From Janthinobacterium lividum (GTDB taxonomy: Bacteria; Pseudomonadota; Gammaproteobacteria; Steroidobacterales; Steroidobacteraceae): a stretch of 14,765 nt of DNA. The translations under genes and the position numbers were made by a program. Where the stretch lies: positions 1-14,765 of the forward strand of contig CALPVO020000016.1 in NCBI GenBank assembly GCA_943327025.2. The letters are read 5' to 3'. The notes beneath the pieces were generated by a model. It ran no database searches. It had not been told where the DNA came from and saw only the letters and a list, made by a program, of their open reading frames with translations. Of the stretch, positions 1-6,553 are shown piece by piece. Position 1 is the stretch's first letter, and every line of letters begins with the position of its first letter.

Positions 1-815
1 AGCTTGGCGCTGATATCCAGTACTGCCTTTGCCTGCTGCTGGTATCGCGACGAACCGACCATGGCCGGCGGCGGCGGCAGGAATTGGTTAGCCGAGGTCA
101 ACGCGAACGGCGCTACTTTCATCCAGTGCGGCGTGATGAACTTCTGCGTGCTCACCACGCCCGCCGCGTTCGGAACCGCCAGCGGCTGCCAACGGTTCGG
201 GTCCGTTAGCTGCGTCGGCGTATTCGTCGGCTGGTACCCGGTGTAATCGGAATAGGGAGTGGCAGTGCCACCCGGAGCATTCCCCAGCTGATTGCTGCCA
301 TCAGCGTGACGGAAGGCCAGCACGGCACCGCAGGCAGTATTGGCCACGCCAGCCGGCGTGCTGGTGCCAGTGGCACGCAGCGACGAAGCCGACGTGTCGT
401 AGCCGAGCCCCGTCAGCTTGGCGGCGAACTTGGCCTTCTGCGAGGGGTAAAGGTCGGCGAGTGCCATGTAAGCGGCGTAGCTGATGGCCTGGCGCTTGTT
501 GGCTGCCGTGCGCGCACCTGCGGGTTGGCGAAGATTGCCGCCGAACTGCGTTCCCGAAGCCTTGGCGTCGTAAGCCGCCCAAGTGTCGTAGATGCAGGTG
601 TGCACAATCGCAATGGCACGCGCCGTCATCGGCGGGCCCGGCTTGGTATCACGGATGGCCTGCAGCATCACTGCGTTCCACTCGACGTTGATGGTGTCGC
701 CAGCACTGGCGCGTGCCAGCACGTCGTCGGCATGTGCATTCGCCGTGGCCGGCAGCATGGCAGCCGTCAGCAGAGCGCCCGCAAAGAGTGCGCGCGTTAC
801 GTGGAAGTCCTTCAT
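1..815 (-). CDS. Vanadium-dependent haloperoxidase-like secreted protein, N-terminal part (cut by left window edge)
   Basis: An open frame of 271 codons runs from ATG at 813-815 to the window edge with no stop. Residues 1-29 look like a Sec signal peptide (hydrophobic stretch about 9-22, Ala-rich end ANAHA). The mature start follows the pattern of exported vanadium-haloperoxidase/PAP2-type proteins: VEWN near 44-47, KPGPPMTARAIAIVHT at 58-73, YDTWAAYD at 76-83, then DPNRWQPL at 205-212 and ITPHWMKVAPFAL at 227-239. Family members use vanadate to oxidise halides or are phosphatase-like. The vanadate-binding residues lie in the C-terminal half, outside this window, so activity cannot be judged. 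AAGGGG at 823-828, 7 bases from the ATG, supports the start. It lies 154 bp downstream of the regulator gene on the same strand. A link to the polysaccharide genes is not evident. Confidence 0.85.
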   Translation of the reverse strand, partial: MKDFHVTRALFAGALLTAAMLPATANAHADDVLARASAGDTINVEWNAVMLQAIRDTKPGPPMTARAIAIVHTCIYDTWAAYDAKASGTQFGGNLRQPAGARTAANKRQAISYAAYMALADLYPSQKAKFAAKLTGLGYDTSASSLRATGTSTPAGVANTACGAVLAFRHADGSNQLGNAPGGTATPYSDYTGYQPTNTPTQLTDPNRWQPLAVPNAAGVVSTQKFITPHWMKVAPFALTSANQFLPPPPAMVGSSRYQQQAKAVLDISAK

Positions 816-969
816 GGTCTTGCCCCTTGATTCTCATCTTTTACTTCTTCTCCGCCGCGAGGCAGAGCCCTTGGTTTGCCGCGCCCGTGACGGATGCTTT
901 GTCCGTTCACGTGTTCGCTGCTGGAGACGAGAATCTCCCAGGTCACGAGCCCATAATCATTGATTTAAC
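816..969 (-). promoter_or_regulatory. Intergenic leader before the haloperoxidase-like gene, with possible promoter and stem-loop
   Basis: This 154-bp gap follows the regulator stop codon. Around 945-1010 the sequence is clearly more AT-rich than its surroundings. On the minus strand a -35-like TTCATA (976-981) and a -10-like GATTAT (953-958) stand 17 bp apart, each matching 4 of 6 sigma-70 consensus bases. The -35 would lie inside the last codons of the regulator gene. The resulting leader of about 130 nt contains an inverted repeat (886-894 with 902-911, 7-base loop, one bulged base). No T-run follows the stem on the minus strand, so it does not look like an intrinsic terminator. This is inference from sequence only. 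Confidence 0.3.
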
Positions 970-1752
970 TTAACGTATGAAACTTTCAATATTATGAAAA
1001 ATAAACGACGACAACCTGTCGCTCGGCGGCGACGTATAGGCAAAAATCCGCTCATAACGAGCATCCATCCGAGCGTGGCAGGCACACGCGGCCTGTCCGA
1101 GAGCCGCCGCCTCCACCACCTGGACCCCGCCACGCCGCTGCACCACCGCTTGCAACGCCTGTAGGTGATGTAGAGCATCGGTGATGCCGGCTCGCCGGAC
1201 GCCCAACAAACGGGCCAACTGCACGTGGGTCACTGCCAGCGCGGGGCTACGCTTGCGCTCACTCGCCATCAACAACCAGCGCGCCAGACGCTGCTCGACG
1301 CTATGTTTTCCAGCGCAGGCACTCCCCTGCCCCAAGTCCGTTGCCAACACCCAGAGGTACTGACGCACCACTTGGGCAAGCCGCGCCGACGCGGCCAACT
1401 CGCGCCACAACCGCGGTGCACTGATTCGTAACGCCCGCCCACCCAAGGAAACCACGGCAGTAAACGGCGCCGCCGCGACACCGAGCACCAAAGTGGCACC
1501 CACCACGCCCTCATTGCCGACCAGAGCGACTTCCGGGCCGGCTAACGAGGACGTAGAGAGCAATGAACACACCGCATCCAGCGGAAAATAGGCATAGCGC
1601 AGCGGTTGGTCCGCCGTGGCAAGGCACTCGCCGGTGAGCAACTCCACCGCATCGCAACGGGCTACCAATACCGCCCGTTCCTCAGCCGGTAGCCGCAGCA
1701 ATAGAGCTTGATGATCTTCGGGCAACAGGCAGCCGGGGTGCCCGCGCGACAT
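970..1752 (-). CDS. Crp/Fnr-family transcriptional regulator
   Basis: A 260-residue protein, the usual size for the family. Residues about 15-120 form the cyclic-nucleotide-binding-like beta-barrel domain, with YAYFPLDAVCSLL (53-65) and ALVGNEGVVGATLVLG (76-91), a variant common in a large group of Crp relatives. I do not see the classical cAMP-contact Arg-Ser pair, so the effector is unknown. Residues about 150-215 are the winged helix-turn-helix, with VEQRLARWLL (152-161) and the recognition region VQLARLLGVRRAGITDALHHL (in 177-197). The gene starts with ATG at 1750-1752, sharing one base with the stop of the ATP-grasp gene (TGATG), so translation is probably coupled. No good ribosome-binding site stands alone. 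The last about 12 residues (SSFIFHN onward) are a poorly conserved tail in AT-rich DNA. It probably controls its own operon, the adjacent EPS genes, or both. Confidence 0.9.
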   Translation of the reverse strand: MSRGHPGCLLPEDHQALLLRLPAEERAVLVARCDAVELLTGECLATADQPLRYAYFPLDAVCSLLSTSSLAGPEVALVGNEGVVGATLVLGVAAAPFTAVVSLGGRALRISAPRLWRELAASARLAQVVRQYLWVLATDLGQGSACAGKHSVEQRLARWLLMASERKRSPALAVTHVQLARLLGVRRAGITDALHHLQALQAVVQRRGGVQVVEAAALGQAACACHARMDARYERIFAYTSPPSDRLSSFIFHNIESFIR

Positions 1753-3041
1753 CAGTTGGACCCGGCCAGAACATGACTGTGTTGGTCCGGTTTACTGCCC
1801 CGCGGGGTCCGCCAACGGCGGCGCAACTGCGCCAGCCAACCGCGTTCCGACCAGGGCGGTTCCAGACCATCGCGCACCAAGGCCGGGTATTCCCACGGCA
1901 CATCATGTCCAGCCGCTTGCAGATAAGGACTACCCGGATTCGTGCGGAACTCACCGGGAAACATGACCACTACACCGGCTGCGAACCGCGGCCGCAAGCG
2001 CGGCAGACTCTCTCCACGCAGCCGAGCCAGCAGGGAGGCCGTCAAGGCCGCGCCGTGGCTGCTGGGCAGGTGGCATGCCGGTGTAGCACGCACGTTCATC
2101 TCGATGAGGTGGGCGGCGCCGGTGGTCGCCTCCACCATGAAATCAAACCCCACCAGCCCAGACACCCCCAACTGCCGCACCAAGCGACACGCCGTGTCCT
2201 CCATTTCAGCGTGATTGACGAAGCGCACCACCGTCGCCGGTCCGGTTGCATGCTGCGTACGCATAGCTTCGACACTGACACCCGCTAGAACTTCACCTTC
2301 CCAGCAGGCTACTGCGCGATTGGCAGGTTGCCCGTCGATGGCTTCCTGCACCATGAGGGAAGTGATAGGCGGGCGGCACCAATCGAGTAACCGGTCGGAA
2401 TCACGCTCCAGCATCGCGCGCACAAGCGATCCACCGAAGCTAGGGCGGCGTTTCAGCGTAGCCCACGCAGTCTCGACCTCACTCCACTGCTTGGCGAGTG
2501 CCACACCTTGCCCGCCGAAGCTGTAGTCACTCTTCAGCACCAGCGGCAAGGCATGTTCGCGAGTCCACTCGCGCAGTTCTTCGAGCGATCGCACATTGGC
2601 CGACGGCGGCGTGCGTACTCCACTAGCGCGGGCCAAATCCATAAAGCGCGAACGGGAACCTGCCACGACGCAGGCTTCCACATTACCTAAAGAGCGTTCC
2701 AGCAAGGCGGACAGCTCAACCATCGCTTCGGGCTGCTCCAGGCAACGACGGTGTAACCCGTGTAGCAGCAGCGCCGCAGCGTCATCGCACGGAACCACCA
2801 AATCCGGCTTCATCTCCTCCAAAGCCGCTAGCAACGAAGCCAACGGTGCCAGCGGCACGAACCGGTGAACTTCCCTAACGCTCCCGACACATTCAGCGGG
2901 ATGGCCGCGTGGCACCAACGCATCCACACGGCAACCGCGATCAGCGAAGTTGATGGCTATTCGCGCCGCCAGCTGCCAACGGGTGGTCGCAAAGACGAGA
3001 ATCTGCGGGAACGCATGGCGCTCATTGAGGTTCATATCCAT
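1752..3041 (-). CDS. ATP-grasp enzyme, carbamoyl-phosphate-synthase-like
   Basis: 429 residues from the ATG at 3039-3041. An N-terminal Rossmann-like preATP-grasp domain (about 11-130; QILVFATTRWQLAARIA at 13-29, PDLVVPCDDAA at 79-89) precedes the ATP-grasp fold (about 135-345). The latter has MDLARASGVRTP (134-145), the nucleotide-binding LVLKSDYSFGGQGV (167-180) and the metal-binding GFDFMVE...HLIEMNVR ending near 318, with Glu314 and Asn316 as expected metal ligands. Enzymes of this fold join a carboxylate to an amine or other nucleophile with ATP; the substrate is not readable here. The frame stays open to 3326, but the extra N-terminus is low-complexity and would overlap the divergent sugar transferase gene, so 3041 (or the second ATG at 3035) is preferred. 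Neither has a clear Shine-Dalgarno sequence. It may modify an EPS precursor or make a small amide or peptide product. Confidence 0.85.
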   Translation of the reverse strand: MDMNLNERHAFPQILVFATTRWQLAARIAINFADRGCRVDALVPRGHPAECVGSVREVHRFVPLAPLASLLAALEEMKPDLVVPCDDAAALLLHGLHRRCLEQPEAMVELSALLERSLGNVEACVVAGSRSRFMDLARASGVRTPPSANVRSLEELREWTREHALPLVLKSDYSFGGQGVALAKQWSEVETAWATLKRRPSFGGSLVRAMLERDSDRLLDWCRPPITSLMVQEAIDGQPANRAVACWEGEVLAGVSVEAMRTQHATGPATVVRFVNHAEMEDTACRLVRQLGVSGLVGFDFMVEATTGAAHLIEMNVRATPACHLPSSHGAALTASLLARLRGESLPRLRPRFAAGVVVMFPGEFRTNPGSPYLQAAGHDVPWEYPALVRDGLEPPWSERGWLAQLRRRWRTPRGSKPDQHSHVLAGSN

Positions 3042-3141
3042 GGCTTGAGTGTGTCGAGAGCGCCCGGCACATTCGGTTTGCCCACGCACACTGTGCGCGC
3101 GAAGACAGAGCCTTCCGGTGGCGCCATGGAAAGTGCGCTCC
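3042..3141. promoter_or_regulatory. Divergent promoter region with a short perfect inverted repeat
   Basis: Only 100 bp separate the divergent ATP-grasp and sugar transferase starts, so both promoters must lie here or inside the genes. At 3085-3097 there is a perfect inverted repeat, CGCACA-C-TGTGCG, near the middle of the gap. Its location between divergent operons, one of which encodes a Crp/Fnr-type regulator, makes it a reasonable operator candidate. The half-site order (CACA then TGTG) is opposite to a classical CRP site. I cannot pick out convincing -35/-10 pairs on either strand. Confidence 0.35.
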
Positions 3142-3834
3142 ATGAACATCCCTAATGCGCAAACACAGGTGCTGCCCCCCATCGATGGGTTGGCAGTGGA
3201 ATGGATCGACCGACGCCCGATAGATCGTTGGGGAGCCGTTTTCAAGGAAGTTACCGACCGCGGCTTGGGTGCACTGCTGTTGGTGTGCACTTTGCCGATA
3301 CTGCTGCTCGCCGCACTGGCCATCAAGCTGGAAAGCCAAGGTCCATTGCTTTACCGACAGCGCCGCCACGCCCTAGACAACCGGGTGTTTCACATCTACA
3401 AATTTCGCACCATGGCCTGGCAGTCGGCCACGCCGCAAGCGTCATTGGAGCAGACTCAGCGCAACGACCACCGCATCACACGCGTTGGGCGTTGGTTGCG
3501 CGCCACCAGTATCGACGAACTACCGCAGCTGCTGAACGTGCTGCGCGGTGAGATGTCCCTGGTTGGCCCGCGTCCACTTGCTGTCGAGATGCGAACAGAG
3601 GGCCTTTACTGCCATGAAATAAGCCAACGCTATGCACACCGTCATCGGGTGAAGCCGGGCATGACGGGCTGGGCACAAGTGCACGGCTCCCGTGGGGCCA
3701 CCCACACCTGCGATGAGCTCGCGCAACGGGTGCGCTTCGATCTCGAGTACATCGAGCGTTGGTCCCCCTGGCTGGACTTCAAGATTCTGTTGATGACCGT
3801 CCGTGTCGTCGTACAGGGCACCAACGCTTTCTAG
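3142..3834 (+). CDS. Priming phosphoglycosyl transferase (bacterial sugar transferase, GumD/WcaJ C-terminal-domain type)
   Basis: A 230-residue protein consisting only of the catalytic domain. A single hydrophobic segment at about 40-62 contains a Pro at 52, as in the re-entrant membrane helix of monotopic phosphoglycosyl transferases. Then come YKFRTM (86-91), RVGRWLR (114-120), the catalytic Asp-Glu pair in SIDELPQL (D125, E126), LVGPRP (140-145), [10 protein letters not shown] (171-180) and [14 protein letters not shown] (203-216). It transfers a sugar phosphate from a nucleotide sugar to undecaprenyl phosphate at the inner membrane, the first step of EPS repeat-unit assembly. The overall resemblance is to the glucose-1-phosphate enzymes such as GumD, but donor specificity is inferred. 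Large relatives carry four extra N-terminal helices and a Rossmann-like domain; here that module is in the next gene. GGAA at 3128-3131 is a weak ribosome-binding site; the frame is open upstream to 3049. Confidence 0.93.
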   Translation: MNIPNAQTQVLPPIDGLAVEWIDRRPIDRWGAVFKEVTDRGLGALLLVCTLPILLLAALAIKLESQGPLLYRQRRHALDNRVFHIYKFRTMAWQSATPQASLEQTQRNDHRITRVGRWLRATSIDELPQLLNVLRGEMSLVGPRPLAVEMRTEGLYCHEISQRYAHRHRVKPGMTGWAQVHGSRGATHTCDELAQRVRFDLEYIERWSPWLDFKILLMTVRVVVQGTNAF

Positions 3835-3853
3835 CCAAACGGAGATTGCAACA

Positions 3854-5329
3854 ATGGCATCGACTCCCGTCCGTCGACGACTGCGTGCGCGTGCGTTAGA
3901 CATTCTCCCACTACCCATGGCCCTACTCGCTGCTGTAGGTATCGCGCTAGCCACCCGCAACCCGGCAGCGATGGTAATTGGCGCGGTAGTGCTCTACCAA
4001 CCGCAAGTGGCGCCCACGCTCCGCGAGCATTCCACGTTGTGGCTTCTGACACGGCAAATAGCCAGAGTTACCGTACTGGGGGTGCTGCTGGCTGTGCTTC
4101 CTATGGTCACCACAGCGGCTGGCGCCCCCCTCATTCCGCCCATTCCCTTAACGCATGTACTGCTAGTCGCATCAGCGGTACTTTTGGGTTACGGAGCGGT
4201 ATTCGCTACGTTGCGCGCACTGCTGCACCGGGGCCACTTCGCGACCCGAATCGTAGTGGTGGGTCCCCCGACTGCAGTGGCGGGTGTAGCCACTCGTTTG
4301 CGTCAGCATCATCACAATCTTTTCCATGTACTGGGCGTATTCGACGAAAATCAAACTGCAGAGGTCGAGCAACTGCTGGAACTCGGTCAGCGAGAGTGGC
4401 TAGATGCCATTGTGGTGGCACGTCACTCGATCAACGACCGTTGCCCCGAGGCCTTGCGACATCAGTTACGTCATCTATCCGCACCCATCGCCGTAGTGGC
4501 TCCAAGCGGCAAGGAAGGCGATTGGCTGGTAGTGGACGACCTTGACCTCGCAATGTTCACGCAATTGGCCGCTGCTTTCGGCGAGGATAAATATGGGTTT
4601 GTTGTCACCCCCAACGCCGACCACTTGCTCCGTCTGCATGAGGACCTTGCGTTCCGCCGAAGTTACGCCAGCGCCGATTTCGTGCTGTTGGACAGTCGCT
4701 TTTTGGCCCACTGGCTACGCTGGACGCGGCGGCAGTATCTGCGTGTCTGCCCGGGTAGCGATCTCACCAAGGTTCTATTCGATAAAGTGATTTCCCCCAC
4801 GGACCGATTGGTCATCATTGGCGGCACGACTGCTCAAGCACAGCAACTGCGCACACAGCATGGCCTGCGTGATTTACACCAGCTGGTGCCACCGATGGGG
4901 TTTATCAGCGACCCGGCGGCCGTAGAGACTTGCCTTGAATTCATCGAACAACAGAGTCCGTTCCGCTTTTGCCTGCTCGCCGTCGGTGCGCCACAGCAAG
5001 AACGTCTCGCCGAACTGCTGAAGCAACGCGGTCGGGCGCGTGGCTTGGCGCTGTGCGTAGGGGCCTCGCTCAACTTCCTGACCGGCGAGGAACGGCGTGC
5101 GCCATCGTGGATGCGCCGCTGTGGTGCGGAGTGGCTTTATCGACTGCTACAGGACCCACGCCGCCTAGCAGGCCGCTACCTGTGGCGTGGCCCGCGGGTG
5201 TTCGGGGTCATGGCCTGCAGAGCCATCGTAACGCGTAAGCGCTTGTTTACTGTCCCGGCGGCAGGACCAGATGTCCGGCCTCATCGAACCGATAGCGTCG
5301 TTCCTGCCACCCAGCGCCGAACAGGATGA
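3854..5329 (+). CDS. Fusion: GumD-like membrane/CoA_binding_3 module plus WecG/TagA/GumM-family (GT26) glycosyltransferase
   Basis: 491 residues. The N-terminus has about four membrane helices (near 14-33, 36-52, 68-86, 98-122), then a Rossmann-like domain (about 130-217; TRIVVVGPPTAV, VLGVFDEN, WLDAIVVAR) of the type that precedes the catalytic domain in GumD-like priming enzymes. From about 225 it switches to a GT26 domain: VTPNADHLLRLH (251-262), FVLLDSR (276-282), GSDL (301-304), LLAVGAPQQERL (374-385), CVGASLNFLTGEERRAPSWM (401-420), EWLYRLLQDPRR (426-437). Thr252 and Asp280 stand 28 residues apart, the spacing I recall for the catalytic pair of TagA. Family members add the second sugar to the lipid-linked primer; GumM adds beta-1,4-glucose. 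GGAG at 3841-3844 supports this start, 19 bp after the priming transferase. The last roughly 45 residues are unlike the family, and the final 27 are antisense to the GH8 gene. Confidence 0.88.
   Translation: MASTPVRRRLRARALDILPLPMALLAAVGIALATRNPAAMVIGAVVLYQPQVAPTLREHSTLWLLTRQIARVTVLGVLLAVLPMVTTAAGAPLIPPIPLTHVLLVASAVLLGYGAVFATLRALLHRGHFATRIVVVGPPTAVAGVATRLRQHHHNLFHVLGVFDENQTAEVEQLLELGQREWLDAIVVARHSINDRCPEALRHQLRHLSAPIAVVAPSGKEGDWLVVDDLDLAMFTQLAAAFGEDKYGFVVTPNADHLLRLHEDLAFRRSYASADFVLLDSRFLAHWLRWTRRQYLRVCPGSDLTKVLFDKVISPTDRLVIIGGTTAQAQQLRTQHGLRDLHQLVPPMGFISDPAAVETCLEFIEQQSPFRFCLLAVGAPQQERLAELLKQRGRARGLALCVGASLNFLTGEERRAPSWMRRCGAEWLYRLLQDPRRLAGRYLWRGPRVFGVMACRAIVTRKRLFTVPAAGPDVRPHRTDSVVPATQRRTG
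5247..5329. other. 83-bp tail-to-tail overlap of two convergent genes
   Basis: The fusion gene on the plus strand stops at 5327-5329, while the GH8 gene on the minus strand stops at 5247-5249. The shared 83 bp encode the last 27 residues of each protein in antiparallel frames. There is no room for a terminator between them, so the two transcripts should be complementary at their 3' ends. Confidence 0.85.
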
Positions 5330-6455
5330 GCGCCTCGTCGTAGTACTGCGTAGCAGCACCCAGCTTGGCGGCCAAGACGTGAGTCTCGACCAGCCGCCGC
5401 TGGCCCGCCAGCAATTCGGTGGCGCCCAGGGCCGAGAGATACGGCAGCACAGCCCCTTGGAAACCGGGGGGTGCGTTGGCGACTGCCGTGGCCAGCCCCG
5501 TCACGGCGTCCAATTTTTCCGGTGGCGTGCCGTATTCCTGCAGCAAAGGCAAAAGACCGTGCAGTAGCGGCAGCACACTGCGCGGCCCTGCCGGTGATAG
5601 GCCTGCCCAAAGGTAGACTCGGATGGCATCGTAACTGCCCACGGCAGCCGTTTCCCGATCCACGAAAACTCGTCCGTGCCGATCGATGATGCAGAGATCT
5701 GGCGCAACGCCGGCTGGAAACATCTGCGGCGCCAACTCTCGGTAAGTGGCCCAAATTCGCTCCCAGGGCCCAGCCGGATCGTAGTCTGTCAGCGCCAGAA
5801 ACAGGAAACCTGGCAAGTAACTGGGGTTGAAGCGATAGCGGCCACCACCCAGATCAAATCCGTTAGGCGCAGGCAATAACAAGACACGACCGCCATCGAG
5901 TTCAACGACCTCACGTGCCGCAATGCTGGCGAGCAAAGCACGCCCCTGCGCGGTGTAGAGCGGCTGCTGCCAATGCCGACCCGCTTCGAGCAGGGTATAA
6001 GCCAACCACAAGTCAGCGTCCGCCGCGGAGTTGGCATCCTTGAGGCCCCAGGTGCCGTCATCGCGTCGCGCCCATAGCCATCCCGGTAGTCGCTCTCCCA
6101 GTTCCCCTCCCGCGAGTTCCGCGGCCGTCCACCGCCGAATTTTCTCGAAACGCCCCCGGTCGCCGGCGACCAAGGCGAAGAACAAACCGTAGGATTGTCC
6201 TTCCGAGGTGGTCTTGCCGCCGAAGGTGCGGTCGACGACGCGGCCTTCCGGCGTAATGAATCTCCGAGAGAAACGCTGCCAACCGGCCCAATCCGACGGC
6301 AGCGCCAGAACCCCGTTTGATGACAGACCATCGGTCGCACTGTCCATCATCACGGGCGGGGGCGTTGGAGTACAGGCAACACCGATGCAGGTCGCCGCCA
6401 CCCCAAGAAATTGCGCCAGTCGTTTGACCCGGAGAGCAGCAAAAGTGGCGTTCAT
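5247..6455 (-). CDS. Glycoside hydrolase family 8 endoglucanase (BcsZ-like), exported
   Basis: 402 residues from the ATG at 6453-6455, which has AAGGTGG at 6460-6466 just upstream. Residues 1-28 form a signal sequence ending GVAC; Cys28 could be lipidated, but Gly at -3 is a poor lipobox, so type I cleavage is also possible. The GH8 core follows: WQRFSRRFI (59-67), TSEGQSYGLFFALVAGDR (83-100) with the expected acid Glu85, LPGWLWARRDDGTWGLKDAN (in 123-141), SAADADLWLAYTLLEAGRHW (143-162), NPSYLPGFL (210-218) and VGSYDAIRVYLW (272-283) with the expected base Asp276. The layout matches BcsZ of cellulose operons, which cleaves beta-1,4-glucan in the periplasm. No cellulose synthase is visible here, so its substrate may be the locus polysaccharide. 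It lies 98 bp after the GH5 gene and may share its transcript. Confidence 0.93.
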   Translation of the reverse strand: MNATFAALRVKRLAQFLGVAATCIGVACTPTPPPVMMDSATDGLSSNGVLALPSDWAGWQRFSRRFITPEGRVVDRTFGGKTTSEGQSYGLFFALVAGDRGRFEKIRRWTAAELAGGELGERLPGWLWARRDDGTWGLKDANSAADADLWLAYTLLEAGRHWQQPLYTAQGRALLASIAAREVVELDGGRVLLLPAPNGFDLGGGRYRFNPSYLPGFLFLALTDYDPAGPWERIWATYRELAPQMFPAGVAPDLCIIDRHGRVFVDRETAAVGSYDAIRVYLWAGLSPAGPRSVLPLLHGLLPLLQEYGTPPEKLDAVTGLATAVANAPPGFQGAVLPYLSALGATELLAGQRRLVETHVLAAKLGAATQYYDEALILFGAGWQERRYRFDEAGHLVLPPGQ

Positions 6456-6553
6456 CCCGCCACCTTCGCTGTAGCTCACCTTCCTCTCTGTACGGCACCG
6501 CACCGACCACCATCTACGCGCGATTCACGCCAATTGCGGCAAGCCCACTGAAG
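6456..6553 (-). other. Short gap between the GH5 and GH8 genes
   Basis: I see no stem followed by a T-run, so no intrinsic terminator separates the two glucanase genes. I also see no convincing promoter; a common transcript is the simplest reading. The only clear element is the AAGGTGG ribosome-binding site of the GH8 gene at 6460-6466. Confidence 0.4.

Noticed and set aside
306..830. Plus-strand frame of 174 residues opposite the haloperoxidase-like gene
   Set aside because: Arg/Gly-rich, no recognisable motif and antisense to a well-matched gene; a GC-rich shadow.
886..911. Stem-loop as a rho-independent terminator of the regulator operon
   Set aside because: No T-run follows the stem on the minus strand.
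3050..3071. TGTG...CACA pair as a CRP site
   Set aside because: The spacer is 14 bases rather than the 8 expected between these tetramers in a CRP site.
3042..3326. N-terminal extension of the ATP-grasp frame (95 extra residues)
   Set aside because: It is low in recognisable fold, crosses the whole divergent region and overlaps the sugar transferase gene; the conserved domain begins just after the ATG at 3041.
5247..6455. Cellulose biosynthesis (bcs) operon
   Set aside because: The GH8 enzyme is BcsZ-like, but no BcsA, BcsB or BcsC is present; the neighbours form a Wzx/Wzy-type pathway.
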